Shown one piece after another: positions 18,414 to 26,312 of a stretch of 58,202 bases of DNA. A program made the translations under genes and the position numbers. The notes under the pieces were generated by a model that saw nothing but the letters and a program-made list of their open reading frames with translations, searched no databases and had not been told where the DNA came from. Position 1 is the first letter of the stretch. Each line of letters begins with the position of its first letter. Source of the stretch: Chromatiales bacterium (GTDB lineage Bacteria; Pseudomonadota; Gammaproteobacteria; Chromatiales; Chromatiaceae); NCBI GenBank assembly GCA_028284585.1, contig JANQRK010000118.1, positions 1-58,202 of the forward strand, written 5' to 3'.

Positions 18414-20602
18414 AAAAACAGCGTTTTGATGTGTTGGCTGCGGTGATGTTGGTAGTGTTGCTGCTGGCGTCGCTGCATTTGATCAGTGCCGCGGTGCAGC
18501 GCGCGGAGGGGCTCGGCCAGTGGTTCATCCCCTTGTTGCTATTCACCCTGGTTGGGCTGGTGCTGCTGTTCGCCCTCGTCGGCTGGAACCTGTGGCAGCT
18601 GTTGCGCGACTATCGGCGTCGGGTGGCCGGGTCGCGTCTGAGTGCGCGCTTGTCGGTGCTGTTCCTGGTTTTGGCACTACTGCCGGTAAGCGTGGTGTAT
18701 TTTTACTCGACGCGTTTCCTCTCGAGTGGCATTGATAGCTGGTTCGACCTGCAAGTCGACAGTGCGATGGAGGATGCCCTGGCGCTGAGCAAGGTGTCGC
18801 TTGATCTACACAAGCGCCAACGCATGAAGCTCACCGAAAACGTTCTTGCAACGGTCGAAGATACTTCGCAGACCGCAATTGCGCTCAGCGTCGATGACAT
18901 GCGCAATACCTCTGGCGCGGAGGAGTTCGCGTTGTTCACGCTGAAAGGCCGGCTGCTGTCGCTCAGTCATGCCAACCCCGATGTACTCGTGCCAACCCCT
19001 GTCGATAGTGGCATGGTTCAGCAAGTAGTTTCAGGCGAAAACTATGTTGGGATGGCTGCTGGCCCGGATGGTCGGCTCATGGTGCGTTGCTTGGTGCTCG
19101 ATCGCCAGCAACGCGGGATCGTGGTGCAGGCGTTGTACCCCGTACCCGAGTCGCTCAGCGAACTCAGCGGGAGTGTGCAAGAGGCATACGAAATCTACCG
19201 TACGCGGGCTTACATGCGCTCGCAGATCAAATTCAGTTTCGCGCTGAGTCTGGCACTGGTGTTGATGCTGGGCCTGTTCGGGGCCGCCTGGGGGGCGGTC
19301 TACACGGCCCGCCGCCTAGTGCAGCCGATTACCGATATCGCCGAAGGCACGCGCGCTGTTGCCGAAGGAGACTATGACAAACAGCTGCCCCTGCCGCGGG
19401 TCGAAGATGAGCTCGGGTTCCTGGTATCGTCGTTCAATGCGATGACCCGCCGTGTGGCCAGGGCGCGCAATGCCCTGGAGGCGAGTCGGCGCAAGTTGCA
19501 GACGCAGCACAACTATCTTGAGACGGTACTCGGTGGGCTATCGACGGGTGTCATGGCACTGGATGCCGAGGACAGGATCCAGACGGCCAATCGGGCGGCC
19601 GATCAAATCCTCGGGCTCCCTGTACACGAATTGGGAGGCAAGGATCTGCGGGTACTGGGCATGCGAAACGACGCATTGCGACCCTTTGTCGATAGTGTCA
19701 TCGACGGAATCAAGAAGGGTGTCCGCGAAGGGCGAGCGGAGATAACCCTGTACCGTGGCGGTGGCCGTCAGGTCCTGCTTTGCCGGCATTCACCCTTAGA
19801 GATCCATCACGGCATTGCCGCTGGCTATGTATTGGTGTTCGATGATGTGACGGAGTTGATCAGGGCCCAACGTGATGCGGCCTGGGGTGAGGTGGCGCGC
19901 CGGTTGGCGCATGAGATCAGGAACCCCCTGACACCCATCCAATTGTCCGCCGAGCGACTGCGGCACAAATTTCTTGCCAAGATGCCGGCCAAGGATGGAC
20001 GGGTCCTGGATCGGGCCACTGATACTATCGTGCAACAGGTCGAGGCAATGAAGGCAATGGTCAATGATTTCTCCGACTATGCCAAACCGAGAAAGCTCGA
20101 ACTCGACGCACTCCAGGTTGACGCGTTCCTGGCCGAGGTGATTGCCCTTTACGAAGGCGGCACCCAGAGGGTGGACTTGCAGGCTGCGGCCCCTGGCTTG
20201 TGTATCGAGGCTGACCCGGTACGCCTACGCCAAGTGGTCCACAATCTATTGAAGAACGCACTGGAGGCGGCGGGCGAGCGCGGCCGTATCCTAGTCAGCA
20301 GCCAGGTTGGCCAAGAAGAGGGAAATGACTTTGTGAAGATTGCGGTAAGTGACAACGGGCCGGGTTTCGATCCCGAACTCATCAAGCAGGTATTCGAACC
20401 CTATGTCACGAGCAAGGCCAAGGGCACAGGTCTCGGGTTGGCCATTGTGCAACGCATCGTCAGTGAGCACGGTGGCGTGGTGCATGCTGAGAACCGTGCC
20501 GAGGGCGGGGGTAGGGTCGTATTGAGACTGCCCGCCATGAGATCGCAGCCGGATGGCCTGATACAGCCGGACGCGGGTCGCAGTGTCGAGGGGCATGGCT
20601 GA
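18410..20602 (+). CDS. ntrY: Sensor histidine kinase NtrY
   Basis: 730 residues from the ATG at 18410, which overlaps the DUF4390 stop codon (ATGA). Several N-terminal transmembrane helices (about 10-95) precede a periplasmic or extracytoplasmic segment and another helix near 280-305. These are followed by HAMP, a PAS domain, a HisKA domain with phospho-acceptor H501 (LAHEIRNPLTP), and a HATPase domain with DNGPGF and TGLGLAIV boxes. It is predicted to phosphorylate the adjacent NtrX. Its cue may be redox or nitrogen related, by family. The last base overlaps the ntrX start. Confidence 0.94.
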   Translation: MKKQRFDVLAAVMLVVLLLASLHLISAAVQRAEGLGQWFIPLLLFTLVGLVLLFALVGWNLWQLLRDYRRRVAGSRLSARLSVLFLVLALLPVSVVYFYSTRFLSSGIDSWFDLQVDSAMEDALALSKVSLDLHKRQRMKLTENVLATVEDTSQTAIALSVDDMRNTSGAEEFALFTLKGRLLSLSHANPDVLVPTPVDSGMVQQVVSGENYVGMAAGPDGRLMVRCLVLDRQQRGIVVQALYPVPESLSELSGSVQEAYEIYRTRAYMRSQIKFSFALSLALVLMLGLFGAAWGAVYTARRLVQPITDIAEGTRAVAEGDYDKQLPLPRVEDELGFLVSSFNAMTRRVARARNALEASRRKLQTQHNYLETVLGGLSTGVMALDAEDRIQTANRAADQILGLPVHELGGKDLRVLGMRNDALRPFVDSVIDGIKKGVREGRAEITLYRGGGRQVLLCRHSPLEIHHGIAAGYVLVFDDVTELIRAQRDAAWGEVARRLAHEIRNPLTPIQLSAERLRHKFLAKMPAKDGRVLDRATDTIVQQVEAMKAMVNDFSDYAKPRKLELDALQVDAFLAEVIALYEGGTQRVDLQAAAPGLCIEADPVRLRQVVHNLLKNALEAAGERGRILVSSQVGQEEGNDFVKIAVSDNGPGFDPELIKQVFEPYVTSKAKGTGLGLAIVQRIVSEHGGVVHAENRAEGGGRVVLRLPAMRSQPDGLIQPDAGRSVEGHG

Positions 20603-21969
20603 TGGCGGTGCCGCATATCCTAGTGGTGGATGACGAGCCGGATATTCGGGCATCGGTGCGCGATATCCTGGAAGACGAGAACTTTGGCGTCAGCACGGCG
20701 GAGAACGCCGTGTCTGCGCGCCAAGCGCTGCGTGACCGGCGCCCCGACCTGATATTGCTCGATATCTGGATGCCTGATCTCGATGGCATCAGTTTGCTCA
20801 AGGAGTGGAATGAGGGTAGTGGCCCTGCGTGTCCGGTGATCATGATGTCCGGCCATGGAACGGTCGAGACCGCCGTTGAGGCGACCCGGCTGGGGGCTTA
20901 TGACTTCCTCGAGAAGCCCTTGTCACTGGCCAAGCTAATCCTGACCGTGCAGCGTGCCTTGGAGGCCGATCGTCTGGCTCAGGAGAATGTTGGGTTAAAA
21001 CGCCGTGCCTCGCCGGTACTCGAACCCATTGGCCATAGTGCCGTGTTGCAGCGCCTGCGCGAGCAGGTCAAACGGGTCGCGCAGCATGATAGTTGGGTCT
21101 TGATCGCAGGTGAGGCGGGTAGTGGAAGGGAGACGTTCGCGCGCTATCTGCATGCCAATAGCCCGCGCAAGGATCGTCCCTTCGTCGATGTCGCGGTCTC
21201 GGCGATCAGCAAAGGCAACGCGGCACAAGAGTTGTTCGGCAGTGAACGCGATGGAGTCACTCAGTACGGGCGCCTTGAGCAGGCTGCCGGGGGGACACTG
21301 TTTCTGGATGAGGTTGCCGATATGGATCTTGAGGTCCAGGCGCAGTTGGTCGGGGCGCTGGATACTGGGTCGTTCATGCGGGTCGGCGGGTCGGCGCCGG
21401 TCGATATAGATGTGCGGGTGATCGCGGCGACCCAGCAGGACTTGCAAGGTGCGGTCGAGGAAGGTCGTTTCCGCGAGGATCTGTTCTATCAACTCAATGT
21501 CGTGCCACTGGTCGTGCCGCCGCTGCGCGACCATCGAGAAGACATCCCGGAACTCCTCGATAGCGCCATTGACCGACTAGTCGGTCAAGAAAAACTGCCT
21601 TATCGGCGGTTCTCGATCGCTGCACAGAATGTGCTGCGCAACCACAGCTGGCCTGGCAATATCCGGGAGCTCAAGAACCTGGTCCAGCGGGTGCTGATCC
21701 TGGGCACCGGCGACGAGATCGGTGCCGCCGACGTCGAGGCCGCGATGGGCGCAGTGCAAGTCACCAACGGTGCGGTTGCTATCCCGGGCGTATCATTCGA
21801 TCAGCCGTTGCGTGATGCGCGTGACGCCTTCGAGAAGTCATATCTGGAGTATCAACTCGAGAAGCACGGCGGAAATGTCAGCAAGATGGCCGAGGAGGCG
21901 GGCATGGAGCGCACCCATCTATATCGCAAGCTGCGTGATCGCGGTATCGAGATCAAGGACCGTCGGTGA
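20602..21969 (+). CDS. ntrX: NtrX-type response regulator with degenerate AAA+ domain
   Basis: 455 residues. The receiver domain has D10-D11 and phospho-site D54 (LLDIWMPD). The AAA+ domain follows, then a Fis-type HTH at the C-terminus. The Walker A loop reads GEAGSGRET (170-178), with arginine R176 where lysine is usual. The sigma54-contact GAFTGA loop expected after ELFG is missing and replaced by a SERDGVTQYG stretch near 213-222. The Walker B LFLDEVADMD is retained. Absence of GAFTGA is a recalled feature of other NtrX proteins and suggests sigma54-independent action; the Walker lysine change is more unusual. Confidence 0.93.
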   Translation: MAVPHILVVDDEPDIRASVRDILEDENFGVSTAENAVSARQALRDRRPDLILLDIWMPDLDGISLLKEWNEGSGPACPVIMMSGHGTVETAVEATRLGAYDFLEKPLSLAKLILTVQRALEADRLAQENVGLKRRASPVLEPIGHSAVLQRLREQVKRVAQHDSWVLIAGEAGSGRETFARYLHANSPRKDRPFVDVAVSAISKGNAAQELFGSERDGVTQYGRLEQAAGGTLFLDEVADMDLEVQAQLVGALDTGSFMRVGGSAPVDIDVRVIAATQQDLQGAVEEGRFREDLFYQLNVVPLVVPPLRDHREDIPELLDSAIDRLVGQEKLPYRRFSIAAQNVLRNHSWPGNIRELKNLVQRVLILGTGDEIGAADVEAAMGAVQVTNGAVAIPGVSFDQPLRDARDAFEKSYLEYQLEKHGGNVSKMAEEAGMERTHLYRKLRDRGIEIKDRR

Positions 21970-22095
21970 TGACAGCGTCCCCGATGGGCGACCCGGTTGC
22001 CATTGCCAGTTGCCTGTGTCGCCGGACCATGGCCCTGTGCAGGGCTGCGCACTAGAATGGTAGCGATGCGCGCCTAACCGGGCCCTAACAAAGAT

Positions 22096-23469
22096 GTGAA
22101 GATCATTATCCTAGGCGCCGGACAGGTCGGCACTACCGTGGCCTACAACCTTTCCAGCGAGGCCAACGACATCACGGTGGTGGATCAGCACAGGCCCCTG
22201 CTACGTGACCTACAGGATCGTCTGGATATCCGGACGGTGCAGGGCCAGGCCTCGCACCCAAGCGTGCTGCAGCGCGCCGGCGCTGACGATGCCGATATGG
22301 TCATCGCAGTGACCAACAGCGACGAGACCAATATGGTCGCTTGTCAGACCGCTTGGACCTTGTTCCATACGCCGACCAAGATCGCGCGCGTGCGTGCACC
22401 AGACTATCTCGCCCACCCCGCGCTGTTCAGCCATGGCTCGTTGCCGATCGATGTACTGATCAGCCCGGAGCAGTTGGTTACGGACTATATCCTCCGTCTG
22501 ATCGAACACCCGGGGGCATTGCAGGTACTCGACTTCGCTGGTGGCCGAGTCCGCCTGGTGGCGGTCCGTGCCTACTATGGTGGGCCATTGGTCGGGCATC
22601 GGCTCCACACCTTGAACAAGCACCTCCGCGGGGCCGAGGCGCGGGTCGCGGCGATCTATCGCAAGGGGCGGGCGATTGAGCCGGAGGGCAACACGCTGGT
22701 CGAGGCCGACGATGAGGTGTTTTTCGTCGCCGCATCGCACAACATCCCCGCGGTCATGGCGGAGCTGCGCAAGGCGGAGAAACCGTTCCGACGCCTAATC
22801 TTTGCCGGTGGAGGTAATATTGGGCGGCGTCTGGCGTCTGCGCTCGAGGACGATTATCGGGTCAAGATCATCGAACACAATGAAGCGCAGGCACGGCGTG
22901 TATCCGAGGATCTGCACCACACCATTGTGTTGCAAGGCGATGCCGCAGATGAAGATTTGCTGCTCGAAGAGAATATCGAAGACACCGACGTATTTTGCGC
23001 CGTGACCAATGACGACGAAGCCAACATATTGTCCGCGATGTTGGCCAAGCGTCTCGGCGCGCGCAAGGTCATGTCCTTGATCAACCGGGCCGCCTACGTT
23101 GATCTAGTGCAGTCAGGGGTAGTCGATATCGCGATATCACCGCAGCAGGCGACGATCGGCACATTGCTCACGCATGTGCGGCGTGGCGATGTCGTCATGG
23201 TGCACTCGCTACGGCGTGGCGCTGCAGAAGCGATCGAGGCGGTGGCCCATGGCGACCAGGCATCATCCAACGTCGTCGGCCGTGCGGTCGAGGAGATCAA
23301 GTTGCCGGAGGGCACGAGTATCGGTGCGGTGGTACGCGGCGACGAAGTCATCATCGCGCATCATGACACTCGGATCGAGTCGGAGGACCATGTAATCTTG
23401 TTCCTCACCGACAAACGTCGTATTGCCGACGTGGAACGCCTGTTCCAGGTTGGTATCACCTTCCTCTGA
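22096..23469 (+). CDS. trkA: Trk potassium uptake regulatory subunit
   Basis: 457 residues from a GTG start. Two RCK/TrkA_N-TrkA_C repeats are present: the first Rossmann motif is GAGQVG at residues 7-12 and the second is GGGNIG near 237. It binds NAD(H)/ATP on the cytoplasmic face of TrkH and gates K+ uptake. It lies 6 bp before trkH, a clear two-gene unit. The K+ supply could matter to the K+-dependent type HppA encoded further on, but that is an inference. Confidence 0.96.
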   Translation: MKIIILGAGQVGTTVAYNLSSEANDITVVDQHRPLLRDLQDRLDIRTVQGQASHPSVLQRAGADDADMVIAVTNSDETNMVACQTAWTLFHTPTKIARVRAPDYLAHPALFSHGSLPIDVLISPEQLVTDYILRLIEHPGALQVLDFAGGRVRLVAVRAYYGGPLVGHRLHTLNKHLRGAEARVAAIYRKGRAIEPEGNTLVEADDEVFFVAASHNIPAVMAELRKAEKPFRRLIFAGGGNIGRRLASALEDDYRVKIIEHNEAQARRVSEDLHHTIVLQGDAADEDLLLEENIEDTDVFCAVTNDDEANILSAMLAKRLGARKVMSLINRAAYVDLVQSGVVDIAISPQQATIGTLLTHVRRGDVVMVHSLRRGAAEAIEAVAHGDQASSNVVGRAVEEIKLPEGTSIGAVVRGDEVIIAHHDTRIESEDHVILFLTDKRRIADVERLFQVGITFL

Positions 23470-23475
23470 GCCACC

Positions 23476-24927
23476 ATGTCATTAGCTGCCGTCCAGCGCA
23501 TCGTGGGGCTGTTGCTGATGTTGTTCAGCCTCACCCTACTACCCCCGTTTCTAGTGTCGGTATTTGCCCAGGACGGCGCAATGATTGCGTTCGCGAGTGC
23601 CTTCGCGCTGAGCTTGGGTCTGGGTATCCTCAGTTGGCTGCCGGTGCGCAATCGGCGGCGTGAGCTGCGCTTGCGCGACGGTTTTGTTGTGGTGGTGATG
23701 TTTTGGACGGTGTTGTCGGCGATCGGCGCTTTGCCTTTCGTGCTGGCAGAACAACCGCAGCTTTCGTTGACCGATGCGGTGTTCGAGTCGGTGTCTGGGT
23801 TGACCACGACGGGTGCCACCGTGATTACCCACATCGAGGCACTGCCGTTGTCGATCCTATACTACCGACAACAGCTGCAGTGGCTCGGGGGCATGGGGAT
23901 CATCGTATTGGCGGTTGCGGTGTTGCCGATGTTGGGTATCGGCGGCATGCAGCTGTATCGCGCAGAGACACCCGGGCCGATGAAGGACAACAAGCTCACG
24001 CCGCGTATCACCGAGACCGCGAAGGCGCTTTGGTACATTTATCTCGGCCTCACAGTGGCCTGTGGTCTCGCCTACTGGCTGGCCGGAATGAGCGCATTCG
24101 ATGCGATTGGCCATGCCTTCTCGACCGTGGCGATCGGCGGTTTCTCGACCCATGACGCTAGCATCGGTTATTTCAACAGTCCCTTGATCGATATGGTGGC
24201 GGTAGTCTTCATGCTGCTCGCCGGAGTCAACTTCTCGCTGCACTTCATCGCCTTCCGGTATCGCAGCCTGATGGGCTACTGGAACGACTCTGAGTTGCGA
24301 TTCTATTTGCTGCTATTGAGCTTGGTGATCCTCGTCACCGTGTTCGGTCTGTATTACACCGAGACCTATGACGACTTCGATGATGCCTTGGTGAACGGTT
24401 TGTTCCAGGCCGTGTCTATTGGTACGACGGCCGGATTTACGACCGCCGAGTTTTACAACTGGCCGGGCTTCATTGCGATCCTGTTGCTGTTTTCCAGTTT
24501 TGTCGGCGGCTGTGCCGGCTCGACCGGCGGCGGCATTAAGGTGATTCGGGTTCTCTTGTTGGTCAAACAGGGCCTACGAGAGATCACCCGGCTGGTCCAC
24601 CCGAGTGCGCACATTCCGGTACGGATCGGGACAAAGACGGTCGATTCGCGGGTAGTCGAGGCGGTATGGGGATTTTTCGCCCTGTATGTAGCGAGCTTTA
24701 CTGTGATGTACCTCGCATTGGCGACCACTGGGATTGAGCTGATGACCGCATTCAGCGCGGTAGCGGCTAGCATCAACAACCTAGGCCCAGGGCTTGAGGG
24801 GGTCGGGGCACATTATGCTGCGATGCATGACCCAGGGAAGTGGATCCTGTGTTTCGCGATGTTGCTAGGCCGCCTCGAGATATTTACCCTGTTGGTGCTG
24901 CTGACTCCGGCATTTTGGCGCCGCTGA
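23476..24927 (+). CDS. trkH: Trk potassium transporter membrane subunit
   Basis: 483 residues and highly hydrophobic, with the four pseudo-repeated pore loops of the Trk/Ktr family (for example LTTTGATV, STVAIGGFST, TTAGFTT, ASINNLGPG). The K+ filter glycines are present in each. Its last about 60 codons are duplicated, in decayed form, at 25575-25760. Confidence 0.96.
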   Translation: MSLAAVQRIVGLLLMLFSLTLLPPFLVSVFAQDGAMIAFASAFALSLGLGILSWLPVRNRRRELRLRDGFVVVVMFWTVLSAIGALPFVLAEQPQLSLTDAVFESVSGLTTTGATVITHIEALPLSILYYRQQLQWLGGMGIIVLAVAVLPMLGIGGMQLYRAETPGPMKDNKLTPRITETAKALWYIYLGLTVACGLAYWLAGMSAFDAIGHAFSTVAIGGFSTHDASIGYFNSPLIDMVAVVFMLLAGVNFSLHFIAFRYRSLMGYWNDSELRFYLLLLSLVILVTVFGLYYTETYDDFDDALVNGLFQAVSIGTTAGFTTAEFYNWPGFIAILLLFSSFVGGCAGSTGGGIKVIRVLLLVKQGLREITRLVHPSAHIPVRIGTKTVDSRVVEAVWGFFALYVASFTVMYLALATTGIELMTAFSAVAASINNLGPGLEGVGAHYAAMHDPGKWILCFAMLLGRLEIFTLLVLLTPAFWRR

Positions 24928-25076
24928 GTTAGTATCCTGATCGCCGTCGATACTGGCGGCTCGAACTGCCCGAGCAACGGTCGGGCGCGAACCTTGCACC
25001 CACATGCGGCTGCGGCGGAACCTAAAACCGTTGTGAAGTGCAATATTAGTCTTTCGATATTTCGGAGAATTACATA

Positions 25077-25394
25077 ATGAAAAACCTCGTGACCATTGGC
25101 CTGCTGGCTGGTGCCTTAGTAACCGCCGGTCAAGCTATTGCCGATCAAGATTTGGCCATGAACAGCGGCTGTCTGGCTTGCCACCAGGTCGATACCAAGC
25201 TGGTCGGGCCGTCCTACAAGGACGTCGCTGCCAAGTACAAGGGACAGGACGGTGCGCGCGACATGCTGGTACAGTCAGTAATCAATGGCGGTGTGAATAA
25301 GTGGGGTCCGGTTCCGATGCCGGCAAAAGGCGGCCGCACCGACGTCTCGGATGAGGACGTTGGCAAGATCGTTGACTGGATTCTGACCCTCTAA
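25077..25394 (+). CDS. Periplasmic class I cytochrome c, copy 1
   Basis: 105 residues. A signal peptide (1-22, AIA-DQ) is followed by a small c551/c552-like monohaem domain. Haem attachment is C32-L-A-C35-H36 and the distal ligand is M81 (PVPMPAKGG). It should shuttle electrons in the periplasm, for example between the bc1 complex and an oxidase or nitrite reductase. About 80% of mature residues match the second copy. The preceding Shine-Dalgarno (CGGAG) is 9 nt before the ATG. Confidence 0.93.
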   Translation: MKNLVTIGLLAGALVTAGQAIADQDLAMNSGCLACHQVDTKLVGPSYKDVAAKYKGQDGARDMLVQSVINGGVNKWGPVPMPAKGGRTDVSDEDVGKIVDWILTL

Positions 25395-25534
25395 GGGTCG
25401 GACATAATGACCGGCCTTGGTACACAAAGGCCGGTGATTCCCCTCTCCCACCCCGTCGACTGCCAGGATTGTCCTGGTGTCTCTCCTGAGATGTTTAGGC
25501 ATGAATCGGCGGCCTTGCCGCCAGCACGGCGCAG
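25395..25534. other. Spacer after cytochrome copy 1
   Basis: No gene is visible. A 9-bp perfect stem-loop (ACCGGCCTT at 25410-25418, AAGGCCGGT at 25427-25435) follows the stop codon closely but has no T run. A second short hairpin (GGCGG/CCGCC near 25508-25522) is in the position equivalent to the strong hairpin before polA. About 90 bp here have no counterpart in the second unit. Confidence 0.55.
25410..25435 (+). terminator. Stem-loop after cytochrome copy 1
   Basis: A 9-bp perfect inverted repeat with an 8-nt loop lies 15 bp after the stop codon. It has no U tract, so it may be a 3' stabiliser or factor-dependent end instead of a classical intrinsic terminator. Confidence 0.5.
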
Positions 25535-25574
25535 TATCCTGCGGCGATCGCATCAGTACCTCTCTCTCCTGACT
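25535..25574 (+). pseudogene. Relic of the polA 5' end
   Basis: TATCCTGCGGCGAT here is identical to 14 bases that end at the start region of polA (26301-26314). Weaker similarity continues for about 25 bp (ACCTC, then TCCTG). The ATG of polA is ATC in the relic. It stops where the trkH relic begins, which marks the duplication junction. Confidence 0.65.
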
Positions 25575-25760
25575 GGGTTCAGCGCGGCGGCTGCGCGCAT
25601 CAATAATCTCGGTCCCGATTTGTAAGGCATCGGTGTGCAACATGCCGAGATTCATGATCCGCGCAAATAGATTCTCTGTTTTGCGATGGTGCTAGGCCGC
25701 TTGGCGATATTCACGTTGTTGGCGCCGCTCAGTCCTGGTCCTGCAATCTGGTGGCGCTGA
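25575..25760 (+). pseudogene. Relic of the trkH 3' end
   Basis: Translation in the trkH-like frame gives pieces such as RINNLGPDL, ILCFAMVLGRLAIFTLL and a terminal WWR, which match the last about 60 residues of TrkH (INNLGPG, ILCFAMLLGRLEIFTLL, FWRR). Two in-frame stops break it. It is too short and too damaged to function. Confidence 0.88.
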
Positions 25761-25935
25761 GCCCACAGGCTGCATGCTGTGCAGAATTGGGCCAGGCTGG
25801 CCTGTCCGCCGAGTCGGGCGGTCGCTTGCTCGACTCTTAGGGCGTATGATCAGAGAGCTGCCCAGCGGTTGCGGCGAAACTTAGGGCCACCGCAAGGCGC
25901 GCCATGTTTTGGTTTCGATTCCGGAGAACTGAGCA

Positions 25936-26253
25936 ATGAAAAAAAAACTTACTGCTGGCCTACTTGCTGGCGTCTTGGGAGCTGCAGGCCATGCTATGGC
26001 GGACCAGGACCTGGCAACGAGCAGCGGCTGCCTAGCTTGCCACCAGGTCGAAACTAAGGTGGTTGGGCCGGCGTTTAAGGATATTGCCGCGAAATATAAG
26101 GGACAGGACGGCGCGCGTGACTCGCTGGTGCAATCCGTAATCAACGGCAGTGCCAACAACTGGGGTCCGATACCGATGCCACCCAAGGGCGGCCGCGCCA
26201 ATATATCGGACGAAGATATTGGCAAGATTGTCGACTGGATACTGACCCTTTAG
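25936..26253 (+). CDS. Periplasmic class I cytochrome c, copy 2
   Basis: 105 residues, the same length as copy 1. It has a signal peptide (1-22), haem site C32-L-A-C35-H36 and distal ligand M81 (PIPMPPKGG). 67 of 84 mature residues are identical to copy 1. Most changes are conservative, and both ligands are retained, so both copies look functional. Differences near the haem edge (K76 to N and A83 to P, by residue number) could tune partner binding. It is preceded by CCGGAG 9 nt before the ATG. Confidence 0.93.
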   Translation: MKKKLTAGLLAGVLGAAGHAMADQDLATSSGCLACHQVETKVVGPAFKDIAAKYKGQDGARDSLVQSVINGSANNWGPIPMPPKGGRANISDEDIGKIVDWILTL

Positions 26254-26268
26254 GGAACTGCTTTTTGC

Positions 26269-26293
26269 GGGTCGGTGACTTTGTCGCCGACCC
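26269..26293 (+). terminator. Strong stem-loop between cytochrome copy 2 and polA
   Basis: An 11-bp stem (one G-U pair) with a 3-nt loop: GGGTCGGTGAC pairs with GTCGCCGACCC. It begins 15 bp after the cytochrome stop and ends 19 bp before the polA ATG. It lacks a T run. It could limit read-through into polA or occlude its leader. Confidence 0.5.
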
Positions 26294-26312
26294 GGCCTGG
26301 TATCCTGCGGCG

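Noticed and set aside
26265..26312. TTG start giving a 916-residue DNA polymerase I
   Set aside because: The extra residues fall in a stem-loop, lack homology, and the ATG at 26313 matches the family start.
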